Assembly: GCA_035236585.1 (NCBI GenBank)
Contig: CP141127.1
Location: forward strand, 61,919,495-61,983,494
From: Warburgia ugandensis
Lineage: Eukaryota > Streptophyta > Magnoliopsida > Canellales > Canellaceae
Direction of reading: 5' to 3'
Length of the DNA stretch: 64,000 nucleotides
Shown here: positions 32,554-44,069 of the stretch, piece after piece
Layout of the letters: each line of letters opens with the position of its first letter
How positions within the stretch are numbered: position 1 is the first letter of the stretch
Translations under genes and position numbers: made by a program
The notes under the pieces: model-generated
The model's input: only the letters and a program-made list of their open reading frames with translations
Database searches by the model: none
Told to the model about the DNA's origin: nothing

Positions 32554-33429
32554 ACGGATTGCTTGGAGTCAAATATTTGTCTTGATTTTTGTTGTTTTCT
32601 AGTTGTGAAAGAGTAACGGAAGTTTTGAGCACCAAAGTTATATCTTCTAATTTATTGATGCTTCATTTGTCTCATAATCCAATGCATTTCATATGTACAT
32701 TCTAGTTCCACCATTCTTTCCTATCTTTTCCTATTTACAAGTTGTGGGTGTGAGAGTAATGAATTAGAAAGGTCGAATGTCTACATACAATATTTTAAAC
32801 TTAAGTTCCACTTTTGGAGAAGCCCAATAAATGTATATGGATAATCACATTCTGTCCACATTATGAAATCAAAACAAATTGAAATATAATAATCATAATC
32901 TACAGGTCTTGATTAGATCTTTCAAGTCAAAAGAATTACAAAGTTTCTTACTCTGTACATTTAAGTAAAAGTACCTTTTTGAGAAGCCCAATAAATAAAT
33001 AAGCATATTCATTAGACAAAACATTGACACTAGTTTCAAAAATATTTAATTTCTCTTCGCATTTGGATATTACTTGATTATACTTTCTTTCCCTTTGTCT
33101 CTATTTCCCCCTCCTTCATTCTCTCGCCCTTCTCTACTTGCTTAGTTATCCTTTTGAGTAGCCCCAATTTCCTGAGTCAATGTGATAATTCTTTGAATGT
33201 TGGTCCTCTTTTGTAGTGGATCTTAATCATTACTTTTATATGGCTTTCCCATTTTGCTTTCCTTTTGTCTTGATTGACTGGTTTGAGTCTGTGATGGCTT
33301 AGGCATAGTCAGCTACATTTAAAAGAAAATTAATAGAAACATGCATAAGCATTCATGTATAAAAAGTTTAGTAAATAGCCAAATTGATATGATTATGCTT
33401 ACACCTCTTATAGATTTGCTTATTTGAGT

Positions 33430-34949
33430 TATTTCATCCATTTGCTTCTAGGACACTTTGTGACATTGTGTGTTGGAAAACCACATATTGCAACACAATT
33501 TCTCCCTCTTTTGCTCAACTTGGTAGGTTGCCCTTTCTTTGTTAAAGTTTTCTTTACCACTTCATCATTCTGTCTCTTCGTAGACCATTATAGTCTACCA
33601 ATTGGTTTCTTCTAGCTAGAAGGTAGCATGTTCTTTGTAGTTGTCCTCCTCATCTATTTGAACTATTAACAGGTCTCATCATGTGCTTATAGGTCTTTAA
33701 GAAAGTTGACTTGAGGTGCCACTTGTGCATGTAGTCTTCATAGCTTCTACTTTGTAGAATATTGCCCCCATAGCTTGTACATGCACACTTTTCCCCTCTT
33801 AGATAAATAACCCATTGGTCACTAACCTCATAAGTTCAAACTCCTCATCATGATGCCATAATAGGGAGTAAATTAATCTTATACTTCCTCATACTATTGC
33901 TCTTAGTTTATAGTATCTCCATTATATATGTACCTCCTAATCTCTACAAGTATTTAGATGATTAGCTTGTCCTTATGCTGCAAGAATGCACTTTTGAAAG
34001 CCTCACACTTGTTGTTGAGCAATTTATCACACTTGCTCCTTGATGGGAAGACATGTCTAAACAAAACCCCCTCTTGATGCCCTTTAGATGTTCATATGTA
34101 CCAACAGACATCAGTTTCAACTTATCCATCTAGTGCTTCCCCCCTTACAAGTGGTTGCCCTAGTAGCATTCCACATATAATCTTTCAAAATCAACATATT
34201 GATCAAACAAGTCATTGCCATTGTTCATTTCTCCTTCCCCTTTATAGTCAAAACAATTGGAATGAGTACTGTCATCACTTCAATCCCCCCTGTCTAAAAT
34301 CCTCTTCCTCCAATTCATTAGTATCATCTTCCTCATGCCTTCCTTGGTGATCCTCTTGTAACTTGATATCTCTCTCAAGAATTATTGCAAGTACATTCAT
34401 TGCAGTGGAAGGATCCAACCCATGTTAATTGTTCACTGGCACATCAGTGAAACCTTCTTTTTTAGTCTCATGTTGACTAACTAGCATGCCTGTTATTACC
34501 ATATCTGCTTGTCTCCGTTGCTTTAGTTCCTAGCTTTCATGCCTTTCTTTTGAACTTTCACCACAATTATCACATCCATTTGAGCTGGATTCTCTTCTTA
34601 GATAATCTGAACATTTTCTATATTTTTTAGCATCTTTAACATTCTCCTCCAATTCAGCTTGGCTGTTTTGAGCAAGTTGTGCAGGTTCTACAGTCTTATG
34701 CTTCACATATACATGCACTTTCCGATCTTTTAGAATGTGTTTCCGAATCTCAATAGCAACTTTAGGCCCAAACATACCTTTTCCTCGCCATGGTTGATAG
34801 GTTCCACAGAATTCAAAGCAAAAGAGGATTTTCATTGAAAGAAGCCCTTTGATTTCATTTATCAGAAGTTTCTCAAGGAAACACCGGTTAATAGCCGAAA
34901 ATTTATAGCAAAAAACATGGGGAGGAGGGAATGGATTTTCTTTTTCCAC
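33430..34949 (-). pseudogene. MULE (MuDR-like) transposase relic
   Basis: Minus-strand pieces match the order of a MULE transposase. At 34530-34949 (139 codons) the N-terminal part contains MFGPKVAIEIRKHILKDRK and then HVYVKHKTVEPAQ, as in the pre-catalytic region. Near 33660-33780 it reads YEDYMHKWHLKSTF and then LKTYKHMMRPVN, the conserved block just before the C-terminal tail. At 33430-33560 it reads KKGQPTKLSKRGRN and then a zinc knuckle CVAICGFPTHNVTKC. That knuckle has three rather than two residues between its first cysteines. The catalytic DDE core is not recognisable, and stops and frame changes are frequent. It is a dead cut-and-paste transposase. Confidence 0.65.
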
Positions 34950-37590
34950 TCCTATTCAAATTCAGTTCGACGTAGAACTTCATGTAAGATTAATGCCCTT
35001 CTCACGTCAACAGGACCAACTACGTTAACAACAAAAGTCGAACATGTAAAAAATGTATGGCACGGAAGCAAAATCTACGTCTGTAATTTTGTTTACTCTC
35101 ATTTACATTTCATTGACAAATACTGACGCCTTGAAGTTAATATATATAGATCAAATGGTTCCTAAGCTTGTCACGTATACGGTTCAAATGATTAAGGAAG
35201 AAATTGTCTTTGCTAGACTTGGGCCTCGGTCTATCATGACTAGCTCACCTCAAAATTAATCTGTCTACTATGCTGAGCAAATGGTTTAGGGGATGCATGG
35301 TCAGCAACTAACTGTAGCAATTTAACCAATGTAACTTTGGCCCGATACATGCCCCATCAATAATTTTTAATGACTATTATAGCTGAATATCTAGACTATG
35401 AGCGAACAGCTAATGACCCTTTAGGCAAGATACTAGTAACCTGGAGAACCGCAACTTGATCTCATTGATAGTTGAAGAAATTTTTGAAACGGGAGATGCA
35501 GTACCACAAGTTGTGCAATTTAATGTGCTGAATGAAAAATAAATGGCGTCCTTTTAGATCATGTCTCTAGAAAGAAACAACATCGATTGAGAATGGATGG
35601 AGTTACTGCCACCTGCCTTGACATCCTTGACAAAATAATAGAAAGATAGATTGACATTGACCTTGCAGAGCACGAACAGGCCACCCACGTCTCTGGTCCC
35701 ATAAAACCTTGTTAGGAAAGAGTCTAACAGTCACCGCGTTTTAAATTTTGTGCTTAGTAGACTAACATTTAAAATGAATGCTATTGACAGAGTTGTCCTA
35801 ACTGGCTAATATGGCCGGGGGGATAGTTCTTAAGTGCATTAGGAATTTCCTGGATGTAAATTCCATTGGTTGTACACTTACAGAAACTTGAAATTGAACT
35901 CCCTAAGATGGGATCTGATTCGCCTCTTGTATCTGTAAATTTTTTTTGAATGTTGAACATACGCCCTTGAGCACCTCGAACCATGACCTACCATGTGACA
36001 TGAAAAGGCCCTTCTTGAGCCACTGTGCTGGATGGCATTTCCTCAGTAGCTAAAGCACATGGCATTTCCTCAGTAGCTAGAAATACTTGAAATAGCTGTT
36101 TTCGCTTTGGGTGTATGACTTGAATTCCCACCCATTTTCCTTGTAGGAGCTACCACAGTTAAATTCCAGGCCGGAGGAAATTTGTAGAACTAGATTTCTG
36201 AAAATTATTCAATTACAAACACCCAGAGCAATCACTTAAATTAGATTTCAGGGTGATTAATTTGTGACAGTCGATGGACTACATCTACCAGACAGCTCCA
36301 CTGTGATGTCGTATTGGGTAGACGGTGTCGCGTTTAGTCGGCTGTAGCCTCATCCACTCCCAAAGACCTTCAATTTAATTATGAGATTGACTTGAAAACT
36401 GCCCTTTTGGTATGGAGATGCTTTTGTCAGTTTAAAGGGTCGGTTTTGTTCAACCTAGTCCTGCTGGCTGTAGTCTTTTCTCCTCCTTACACGTAGTCTG
36501 ATTAGAATTATTTTTTTCCTAATAACAACGTAACACGTTTCCATATCTTTGTCACAACATGACTATGCAGTAAAAAATAGGTGAATCACTACAAAAACAG
36601 GGATAATATGGAACTGCTCATAGGAGGTTACATGATGGGTCTTATATATTCTCTTTTGGACGATATGGGCAACCAGAAGTAGAAGCACGGTCATTCTCTT
36701 CAACTATCTAACCTTCTATCTGGTAGATCGTCCTATAGATAGATGGCTTTATGCTGGGAAATTTGAGGCCATCTGACGGTTGTAAGCACCAATTTGTACC
36801 CCTCAAAGAGATGGTTAGGAAAGACGAGTAATGGTCTTCAATTTTCATGGATAAAACATCCACAAATCAAAGCTCTGAATCATCCAACAGTAAGACTTCT
36901 AAACGTGACTCCATGCATGACACCCAGTGTACGTACTTGATAAACGGTTGGGATCATTGAAAGAGTACATCCCAGTTTGATTACGTCAAACTCATAGTTT
37001 CAAGCGAATAAAGTTTCCCATATCAATCATTGAAGTGCCCTTCTTTTAAATGAATTTCTCCCTGCTTAACACTTATATAAGAACCGCATAGGTAATGAGT
37101 AATGACATGTAGATTTAATTTATCTTTTATCCAAACCGTTCATTTTCAGGGCCCCATATTAGATAGGCCTCTCAAACGGTTCAAACACTATTTGACCGAG
37201 CTTTGTGTACGCCAGCATACATCCTCATATCGTCGTCCTCCTGGCAAGTCAGTTGCAAAATTATTTCTCTGGCTCTAAAAAATTTAGCGAAAGTGGACCT
37301 ATGATTAAAACAACCTGCCAACTTTGACATTTGGCAGGCAACATGAAGACGTTACTGAAAACCTGATCAAGGTTTCCTTTCTTTTTCTTTATTTGATAAT
37401 GAAAAGAAGCAAGATATATATTGTTATTATATGTATTAGGTGGAAAAACCACCTTATCCATGACAGCGATGGACATGAAAACAACCACCACGACATACAT
37501 CGTGCAACTAGTGGGATCAATTTATTGGCGCCAGCCGATGCACGATAATTAAGTATTAGTTATTATATCGATAGTACACTTTATTCTTGA

Positions 37591-37613
37591 GATCAGCCCA
37601 GACTGGGCTGATC
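37591..37613. other. Perfect inverted repeat (hairpin)
   Basis: GATCAGCCCA is followed by GAC and then TGGGCTGATC: ten paired bases around a 3-base loop. No U tract follows. Its role is unknown. Confidence 0.85.
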
Positions 37614-38389
37614 TGGGGACGTACATCTAGCGGTTGTCATTACACTCGATGACAGAGAAGAACTAATAAATTTTACTAATAAGAATGTTGAAGCTAAGGT
37701 CCGTTTGGGAAGGCTCACATAATCCTGTTTATTAGATTTAGCCACATTGTCTTACGAAATCAGTGATAAGAATCCTCCATACCGCAATATAGAAGATTTT
37801 ACAATCCCACCAAGTCAGGCCCCAAATGACAGCGCCGATGGAGTTTAGATGCTACGCTGCTCCGTCAAGGGTCTCGCTCTTACTTAACACGTGTATGCAT
37901 GTCTTTCATCCTGTGTTTTTAACCGTAGGCCCGACTAAGTCATTTTGGTGAAACACCCTCTTTACTACTTATACGGCAACATCCATATTGCTCGTTACAT
38001 TTGTACTAAGCAGTTTGTTGAAGTTGAAGCTTGTTGAGTTAGAAATCTAAATCCGATGAATCTTAGTTTAGAGGCACATTTATAGCAGTTCTTTGAGAAT
38101 AGTTGAAGTCTCCCAAATTGTGCAAGAATATGATAGTTTTATTTTTGGGTTCAACCAAATTAGACTCAATATGTACCTCAACTGACTTGCATATCAGAAT
38201 TGCTTTGTACTTTTGTTTTTTGTCTTTTGAATTTGAATGTTTATAATAATCTTGAAAAATCTAAATAATACTTCAAACCTGTGAAGTTCAAAAACAAGAT
38301 CACAAAGAATCCAAGGCATAAGATTTTGAGATTGACAAGATTTATTTAAAAGATGGACAAAGCTCATCTATATTAGATCAACTCTTGCA

Positions 38390-38523
38390 AAAAGAGGATT
38401 GAATTGCCAGAAGGACCAAACACATATATAGAAGAACAACCCTTGGAACCTTGGAGAAAGAAGATTGAACTATTAGGAGGAGTAGATACATCTATAACAG
38501 AACAACCTTTAGAACAATAAACC
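38390..38523. repeat. Two-copy tandem duplication, 67-bp period
   Basis: GATTGAA recurs at 38397 and 38464, each followed by a purine-rich segment and a GAACAACC(C/T)TT(G/A)GAAC tail. It lies just left of the probable LTR start at 38566. Confidence 0.7.
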
Positions 38524-38565
38524 AGAAACAAGAGAGCTATGTGGAGAGGAGTTTGTGTGTGCATC

Positions 38566-40584
38566 TGTTGAGAGTATTCCTACAAGTGCACAATTAGTCA
38601 ATTGTAGTATTACAAGGTTGAATACACATGGAGGATATAGTGTGAGTTTAAGGCACCGAAATATCTTACTCTAATGTTCTTAAAAGATTTACACTAAAAA
38701 GATAACAAAATAAGGTGATGAAATGGATTAAATTTCTTTCAATTAAGAGAATGTACTATGATTAAAGGTTATCACCTAGACTAGCATTAGTGTCCACCAC
38801 TAGTTATTCCTCTTTATAACTCAAGAAGTAGATCGAAACTATGGTCATTTTCTCAAAATGTGGTTTCTTTGAAAATTTAAATTAAAAATCATTAATCATT
38901 AAAAACTAGATATATTACCAAATCACAAGTATCCTATGTAAAATCTAATTATAATAAATCAATGATTAATTCTAAGTATTCATTATGAAAGGTAATTACA
39001 TTGAATCAAAAAATTGTAAGAGCAATTCTATCTTTCCTAAATTGAGATAAATTTTAAATTAAAATTTCTAAGATATTTAAGAATTGATAAGTGGCGTTCT
39101 CTAATGTTATGCTAGGAGTACTCTCCTAAGCAGAAATAAATTAGACTAACAAAATGTCTTATTTAATATAAATTAAGTAAAGCTATATTAAAGGAATAAA
39201 AATTTAAATAAATTAAACTAATCTACAAATAAAAGAAAGAACTACAAAAAAGAAGAAGAAGCTAAATAGTATCTTCTTTTCACTATTTTTTCACTTAATT
39301 GATTGTTATAATGATTGAGAAAGAGAAAAATTATAAAAAAGTAATAAAAGATTAAAGAAAGAAATATAAATAAATATTTCTAAGTATGAGAATATTTTTC
39401 AACATTTCTTAGTACATTGTGTTTCAAATGTATCCAGAAACCTTCATCTCAAATTTCACTCAAATCCGTAGGAAATGAAAGAAAAACATGCACTTGCAGT
39501 GTGCAACTGTAACTTTGGAGAGTGTCACTAGATTTCTTAAACAAATAAACTTTGAAAACTAGTGACTATCAACCATGAAGTCACATGCTAAATTGTTCCT
39601 TAGTTAATTATCATCAAAACAAGATATTATATACTAAAATCATATGATAATTGAATGAGATGTGAAGGTACAAAAATCAGTTGCCATTGTCACTTAGCAA
39701 TAGGTGTTTGTAGGAAATTTCTTGCATACACTGGATGAATGTGACGAACAGGGGTACTTCGTCCAATAATTTCACCACCTTAGAATCCAATGACATTGTT
39801 AGATCGTAGGAAAAACCAACATAGATGGAGATATTCAATTACAAAGAATGACAGATTCATCACATACAGTAATAGTCTTGTGTTAGTATGTACACCAATG
39901 AGAGTGTGATGAAGTTGGTCACTTTGGTTATTATATTCTCCAACTTACAGATCAAATATTTTAGTGAAATTTCTTATCCAAGCTAACTGCATATTAGGGA
40001 ATACATCCATAGGGTTAGATTTCGTAGAAAACCAACATAAATAGAGATATTCAATATAGAATATGAGTTCATAAAAAACAATAGTAGTACAGTAATAGTA
40101 ATAGTACCTATTACTATTTTCTTCAAGAAATCTGGCCCAAAAATCTAAGAAATTACTAGAAAACCATAGGAACTTCTTCCAAAGACTTAGGAGGACATTC
40201 ACAATGGATTAGACTATTAAAACAAAAACACGACTAAAAGAAGGGAAGTCAGACATTCTATTTTCTCCTATAGTAACAATAAAAAGAGGCGACAGAGATG
40301 GAGTTTTCTTGCTTTGCAATTGCTTCTACTTAGGAAGACTTAACTTAAATTCTTCATGAGAGAGATGGGAGCATTTTCAATCTTTAGATCAAGGATCAAC
40401 ACCTAATCAAAGTTGTACAAGGGAGAAATCCAAGGCTCTGTTAAAGCACACAATCTGCTATGAATGAAGCTTCAAAATAAGATAATAGAGATAGAAACTT
40501 CTAAAGAATAATGACATTTACTCAAATCCAAGCAATTACGAAGAAAAAATCATATAAAACCTCCATTCAACTGATCCACACTCT

Positions 40585-40680
<96 letters not shown>

Positions 40681-41429
40681 TACTACCCTCTCTTTAAACT
40701 CCTCTCTCCACCTGCTTAGATGTCCAAGCCTCTTCCTCTTATGTAGAGTGAGGAGCAACTAATGTTAGTAGGTACTCCCTTAACATCTATATGTTATTTA
40801 TTCATCCATATGTTATGTATTCATCCTTATGGGCTCTTGATGCATATAAGAATGAAAGAGTGAATGGGGCCCATGTATGATCTTTCACTTTCACACCATA
40901 GTGCGAGTGACATAGGCTTGTATGAGCTTGGTGGTGAAATAGATGGAATGGTCTCAAAGACTTAGGCTTCTACTTCTTTAATTGATGTAGTTTATCAAAA
41001 TTAGATTGATATGAGCTATCCATTTCTTTTTAGACTTGATCGGTAACATAAATTGTTGATCTCCTTGATCTCTCTACTTGGATCTTAACATATAACCTTG
41101 AGAATGCACTAGATTATGGTTTTAGTGCAAATCCATCATATGAGTGTAAAAATGATCAATCTAGTATACTAAACAATATAAACTTATGGTTTTTTTAATA
41201 CAATATGGAGCACTCAATAGTAACCTAGGGAGGCATCCCATTTATATAGGTTTGCCTCTACTCTACACCTTAATAAGAGCCGATATGGGACTATTAGTTC
41301 TTGTCCCTTATATAGGTTACCATTTTGTATCTCTTATTAAAGGTCAATGTTGGACTAAAGTCCCCTTTAACTTAAAAACAATTACAATAATACCTCACTT
41401 GTTTTTAAGTTAAAAACAACTCTCAAACA
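38566..41429 (-). repeat. Probable LTR, minus orientation
   Basis: The left end TGTTGAGAGTATTCCTACAA is followed by the antisense of the LTR-tail signature, including GTGCACAATTAG and TTGTAGTATTACAAGGTTGA. The right end is CTCAAACA, followed by TTCCCCCACTTG, the complement of a polypurine tract. This fits the 3' LTR of a minus-strand retrotransposon whose internal part should start at 41430. No pol domain is visible there before the CACTA element begins. A 92-bp CT microsatellite (40586-40676) lies inside. The boundaries are inferred. Confidence 0.45.
40586..40676. repeat. (CT)n microsatellite
   Basis: A CT run of about 91 bp with a single A interruption at 40636. The frames across it are artefacts. 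Confidence 0.95.
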
Positions 41430-41800
41430 TTCCCCCACTTGTTTTTAACAAAATAGCAAAGAAGTATAAAAAATATATATTTAAGCATTCAAGAAGGTCT
41501 GAGCATCAAAGAAAAGAGCCTTGAACTTTCTCCTAGTATATACAAGTCAAAAGTAACAGGGTAACTAGTGAAATGAATCTTGAACAGTTGCTCCTAATAA
41601 AAAGAATGTAACACAGACTTCTCTTAAAGGATATAGGTGTACTTAAACTTATCGCTTTTACTAATGACCATATGCTAATCTCATAATTCACTGAGTGCTC
41701 TAGAGACCAACTTGTGTCCTATAAGAGGTGGCCAAACCCCTATAGTTGGAATTGGTGAGTCCATCAATAGTATTGCCTGCATATACCACAATCCAATATA
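41430..41800. other. Short stretch between LTR and CACTA end
   Basis: It starts with a possible polypurine-tract complement. No coding domain is recognised. Confidence 0.4.
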
Positions 41801-41839
41801 CACTACTACATAGGAGGTTTTTAATGTTGGTATAAAGAA

Positions 41840-42190
41840 GTCGTTATTTCAACTACCAACTTCGTAAATATTTTGCAAATCGTTTAGAAAAAACAACTTT
41901 AAAAATCACACATAAGAAGTCATTTAATGTAAAAATGACTTCTTTAATTTGGAAAAAGGAGGATTTTTTACATGGTAAAGAACTTTTAAAGTTGTTTGAA
42001 TCAAACGACTTCAAAAGCCTACACTTTTAAAGTAGTTTTTTTCTAAATGACTTTAAAAGTTTGAACTTTTAAAGTCTTTTTTAGTCAAATGACTTTAAAA
42101 ATCCATTCTTTTGAAGTCATTTTTAGTCAAATGACTTTAAAACTCTATAGTTTTAAAGTCATTTTCAGCAAACAACTCTAAAAGGAATAT
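41840..42190. repeat. Subterminal hairpin array of the CACTA element
   Basis: About seven successive units of 38-45 bp occur. Each has a TTTTAAAGTCATTT-like half facing an AAATGACTTTAAAA-like half around a short loop. Subterminal repeats of CACTA elements are transposase-binding sites. Here each unit is itself palindromic. Confidence 0.8.
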
Positions 42191-42204
42191 TGTTTTAATA
42201 ATTT

Positions 42205-42440
42205 TTTCATTGACTTTTGGTTTGTTTTTTTCAACTATCTTCATGTATACACAAATTGAAGCTCATATATATATTTTGATTTTTGTTGTGGGTATCTTCA
42301 ATCAAATCCCAACTGCGAATTGGAATTGCATTTACATATCCTTGGTTAATATAGACTTTTGAGTTTTGGTTAGTATCTCTTTTGTTTATCTCGTATTATA
42401 TATATATATATATATGCATATTTGAAGAATTTTTGCATGA
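42205..42440. repeat. Direct repeat copy A within the CACTA element
   Basis: This matches 43606-43846. Shared stretches include TTCATTGACTTT, AATCCCAACT, GAATTGGAA and TTGGTTAGTATCTCTTT, and both end in TA-rich microsatellites and TTTTGCATG. Confidence 0.8.
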
Positions 42441-43605
42441 TACCTAAGTCTTTTGCATAGTCTTGTATTTATTATGTATAGAATGTGTGATTCAGCACTG
42501 ATTTGTGTGAAACATTATATGGTATTACATTAATTAGTGAATTTAAATTTGTTAAAAAATGAGTTTAATTAAGGATTTTTAAAGTCATTTTCTAAAAAAT
42601 GACTTCAATAGCTGTAGCTTTTGAAGTTGTTTTAAGAAAACAACTTCAAAAAGTCCTTCTTCAGCTAAAAGGGTGAAGTCATCTCATTTTTTCCTGCATC
42701 CTCTATTTATGTTCTTCATCTTATGAGTGGCATGATAGCTTCCTCCTTTGGTTCTTGTATCTATCGCCGTCCTGTTTTCCTTTTTGGTTTCCAGTTTGGA
42801 TATTTTGATTATTTGTAGCATGAAAACTTCTGTAAGAATACCAAAACCTCTTTTTATTACCCATGACTTTCTTGTTACCAACTCTCTTTGTCTACATTTT
42901 ATAAATCAAGTGGGTTTCGTCACTACAAATGATGGGGTTAAGAAGTGTGTTAGATCATGTGATTTCAACAAAAATCGTATGATTTCATTGCAAACAATAA
43001 CTCCTCTCTCTAATTCTCACTATTGGAGAAAGAGAGAACATTAGGATTTGTAGTTCTCATCCAAAATTAGGGTTTAATGAAGAGAAATGGTAACATTAAG
43101 TTGGCTACGGAAGTTGTAGCTTAAAACTTTATGCTCTTTCTCCCTTAAGAGTGGTGTCAGTTGAATACTAGGAGGCTAGATTTTGATGATATCATTTCAG
43201 ATTAGTTCTTTGATCATGATCTTGTATTAATAAGATCTCATAATATGTAACACTTGATATATGTAATAAAACGATTATAAATGAGGAGTTATTTAAAAAA
43301 TACTTTGATTTCCTTGTTCTTATTTTTGTTTATGTGTGCAAAAAGTACATGAATCAACACTAATTATCATAAAAAATTAGTTTCATTGTGTATTAATGTA
43401 AGATATTATAAAGTACTAAAATAAAATATATTTGAAGTGAAAAATATATTCATTTTTAAAGTCATTTGAAAAAAATGTATTTAAAAACAGTGACTATATA
43501 ATGGTGACTTTAGTCTAGCATGAAACAAATTTTTTTCATGGTAAATGAATTTTAAAGTCGTTATCAAGAAATGACTTTAAAATTACTACTCTGTTTCAAG
43601 AGTTA

Positions 43606-43787
43606 TTTCATTGACTTTCGTTTGCTTTTTTTGACTGTCTTCATCTAAACAGAAACTAAAGCTCAAATATTTTGATTTTCATTGTGGTTATCCCCAACCA
43701 AATCCCAACTATGAATTGGAACTACATTTACATATTTGTGGTTGATATTGATTTTTGAGTATTGGTTAGTATCTCTTTGTTTGTCTC

Positions 43788-43822
<35 letters not shown>

Positions 43823-43846
43823 CATGTTTCAAGAACTTTTGCATGG
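43606..43846. repeat. Direct repeat copy B within the CACTA element
   Basis: This is the second copy of 42205-42440, also preceded by AAAGTC hairpin units (43450-43590). It suggests that a leading segment of the element was duplicated or that two related elements are nested. Its microsatellite part is TA followed by TG. Confidence 0.8.
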
Positions 43847-44069
43847 TTATGGTTAGAAACTTTCCTTTTTAAAGTTAAATTTCTTTTTGAATGTATCTAT
43901 CATATTTTTTTTTTTTTAATTGAAAATTTTCACATGTGTGTGTATGCATGTAATTTAATTATTTTAAATACTTATAATTCTTGTATACTTAGTGTTTGGT
44001 AAAATGCATAACCCAATCTTTTCATGTCTAATAAGTCTTCACACATAGATTTGTTCAATTTCTTCAGAT

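Larger units (their letters stand above)
34950..38565. other. Mixed intergenic sequence, no gene recognised
   Basis: It contains a short direct repeat of ATGGCATTTCCTCAGTAGCT (36032 and 36059), a perfect 10-bp-arm hairpin (37591-37613) and a 67-bp tandem duplication (38390-38523). Parts near 36840-37000 carry ACGGTTGGGATCATTGAAA, related to a motif near 25672, consistent with a dispersed non-autonomous repeat. Several short frames, such as 35781-35984 on the minus strand, are not recognisable. Confidence 0.4.

Noticed and set aside
34096-34350. Ser/Pro-rich plus-strand frame
   Set aside because: It lies antisense to the MULE relic and has no known motif. It is most likely a shadow frame.
42684-43044. 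Overlapping frames of 65 and 98 codons inside the CACTA element
   Set aside because: They lie between the two direct repeats, show no domain, and fall in the normally non-coding leading part of such elements.
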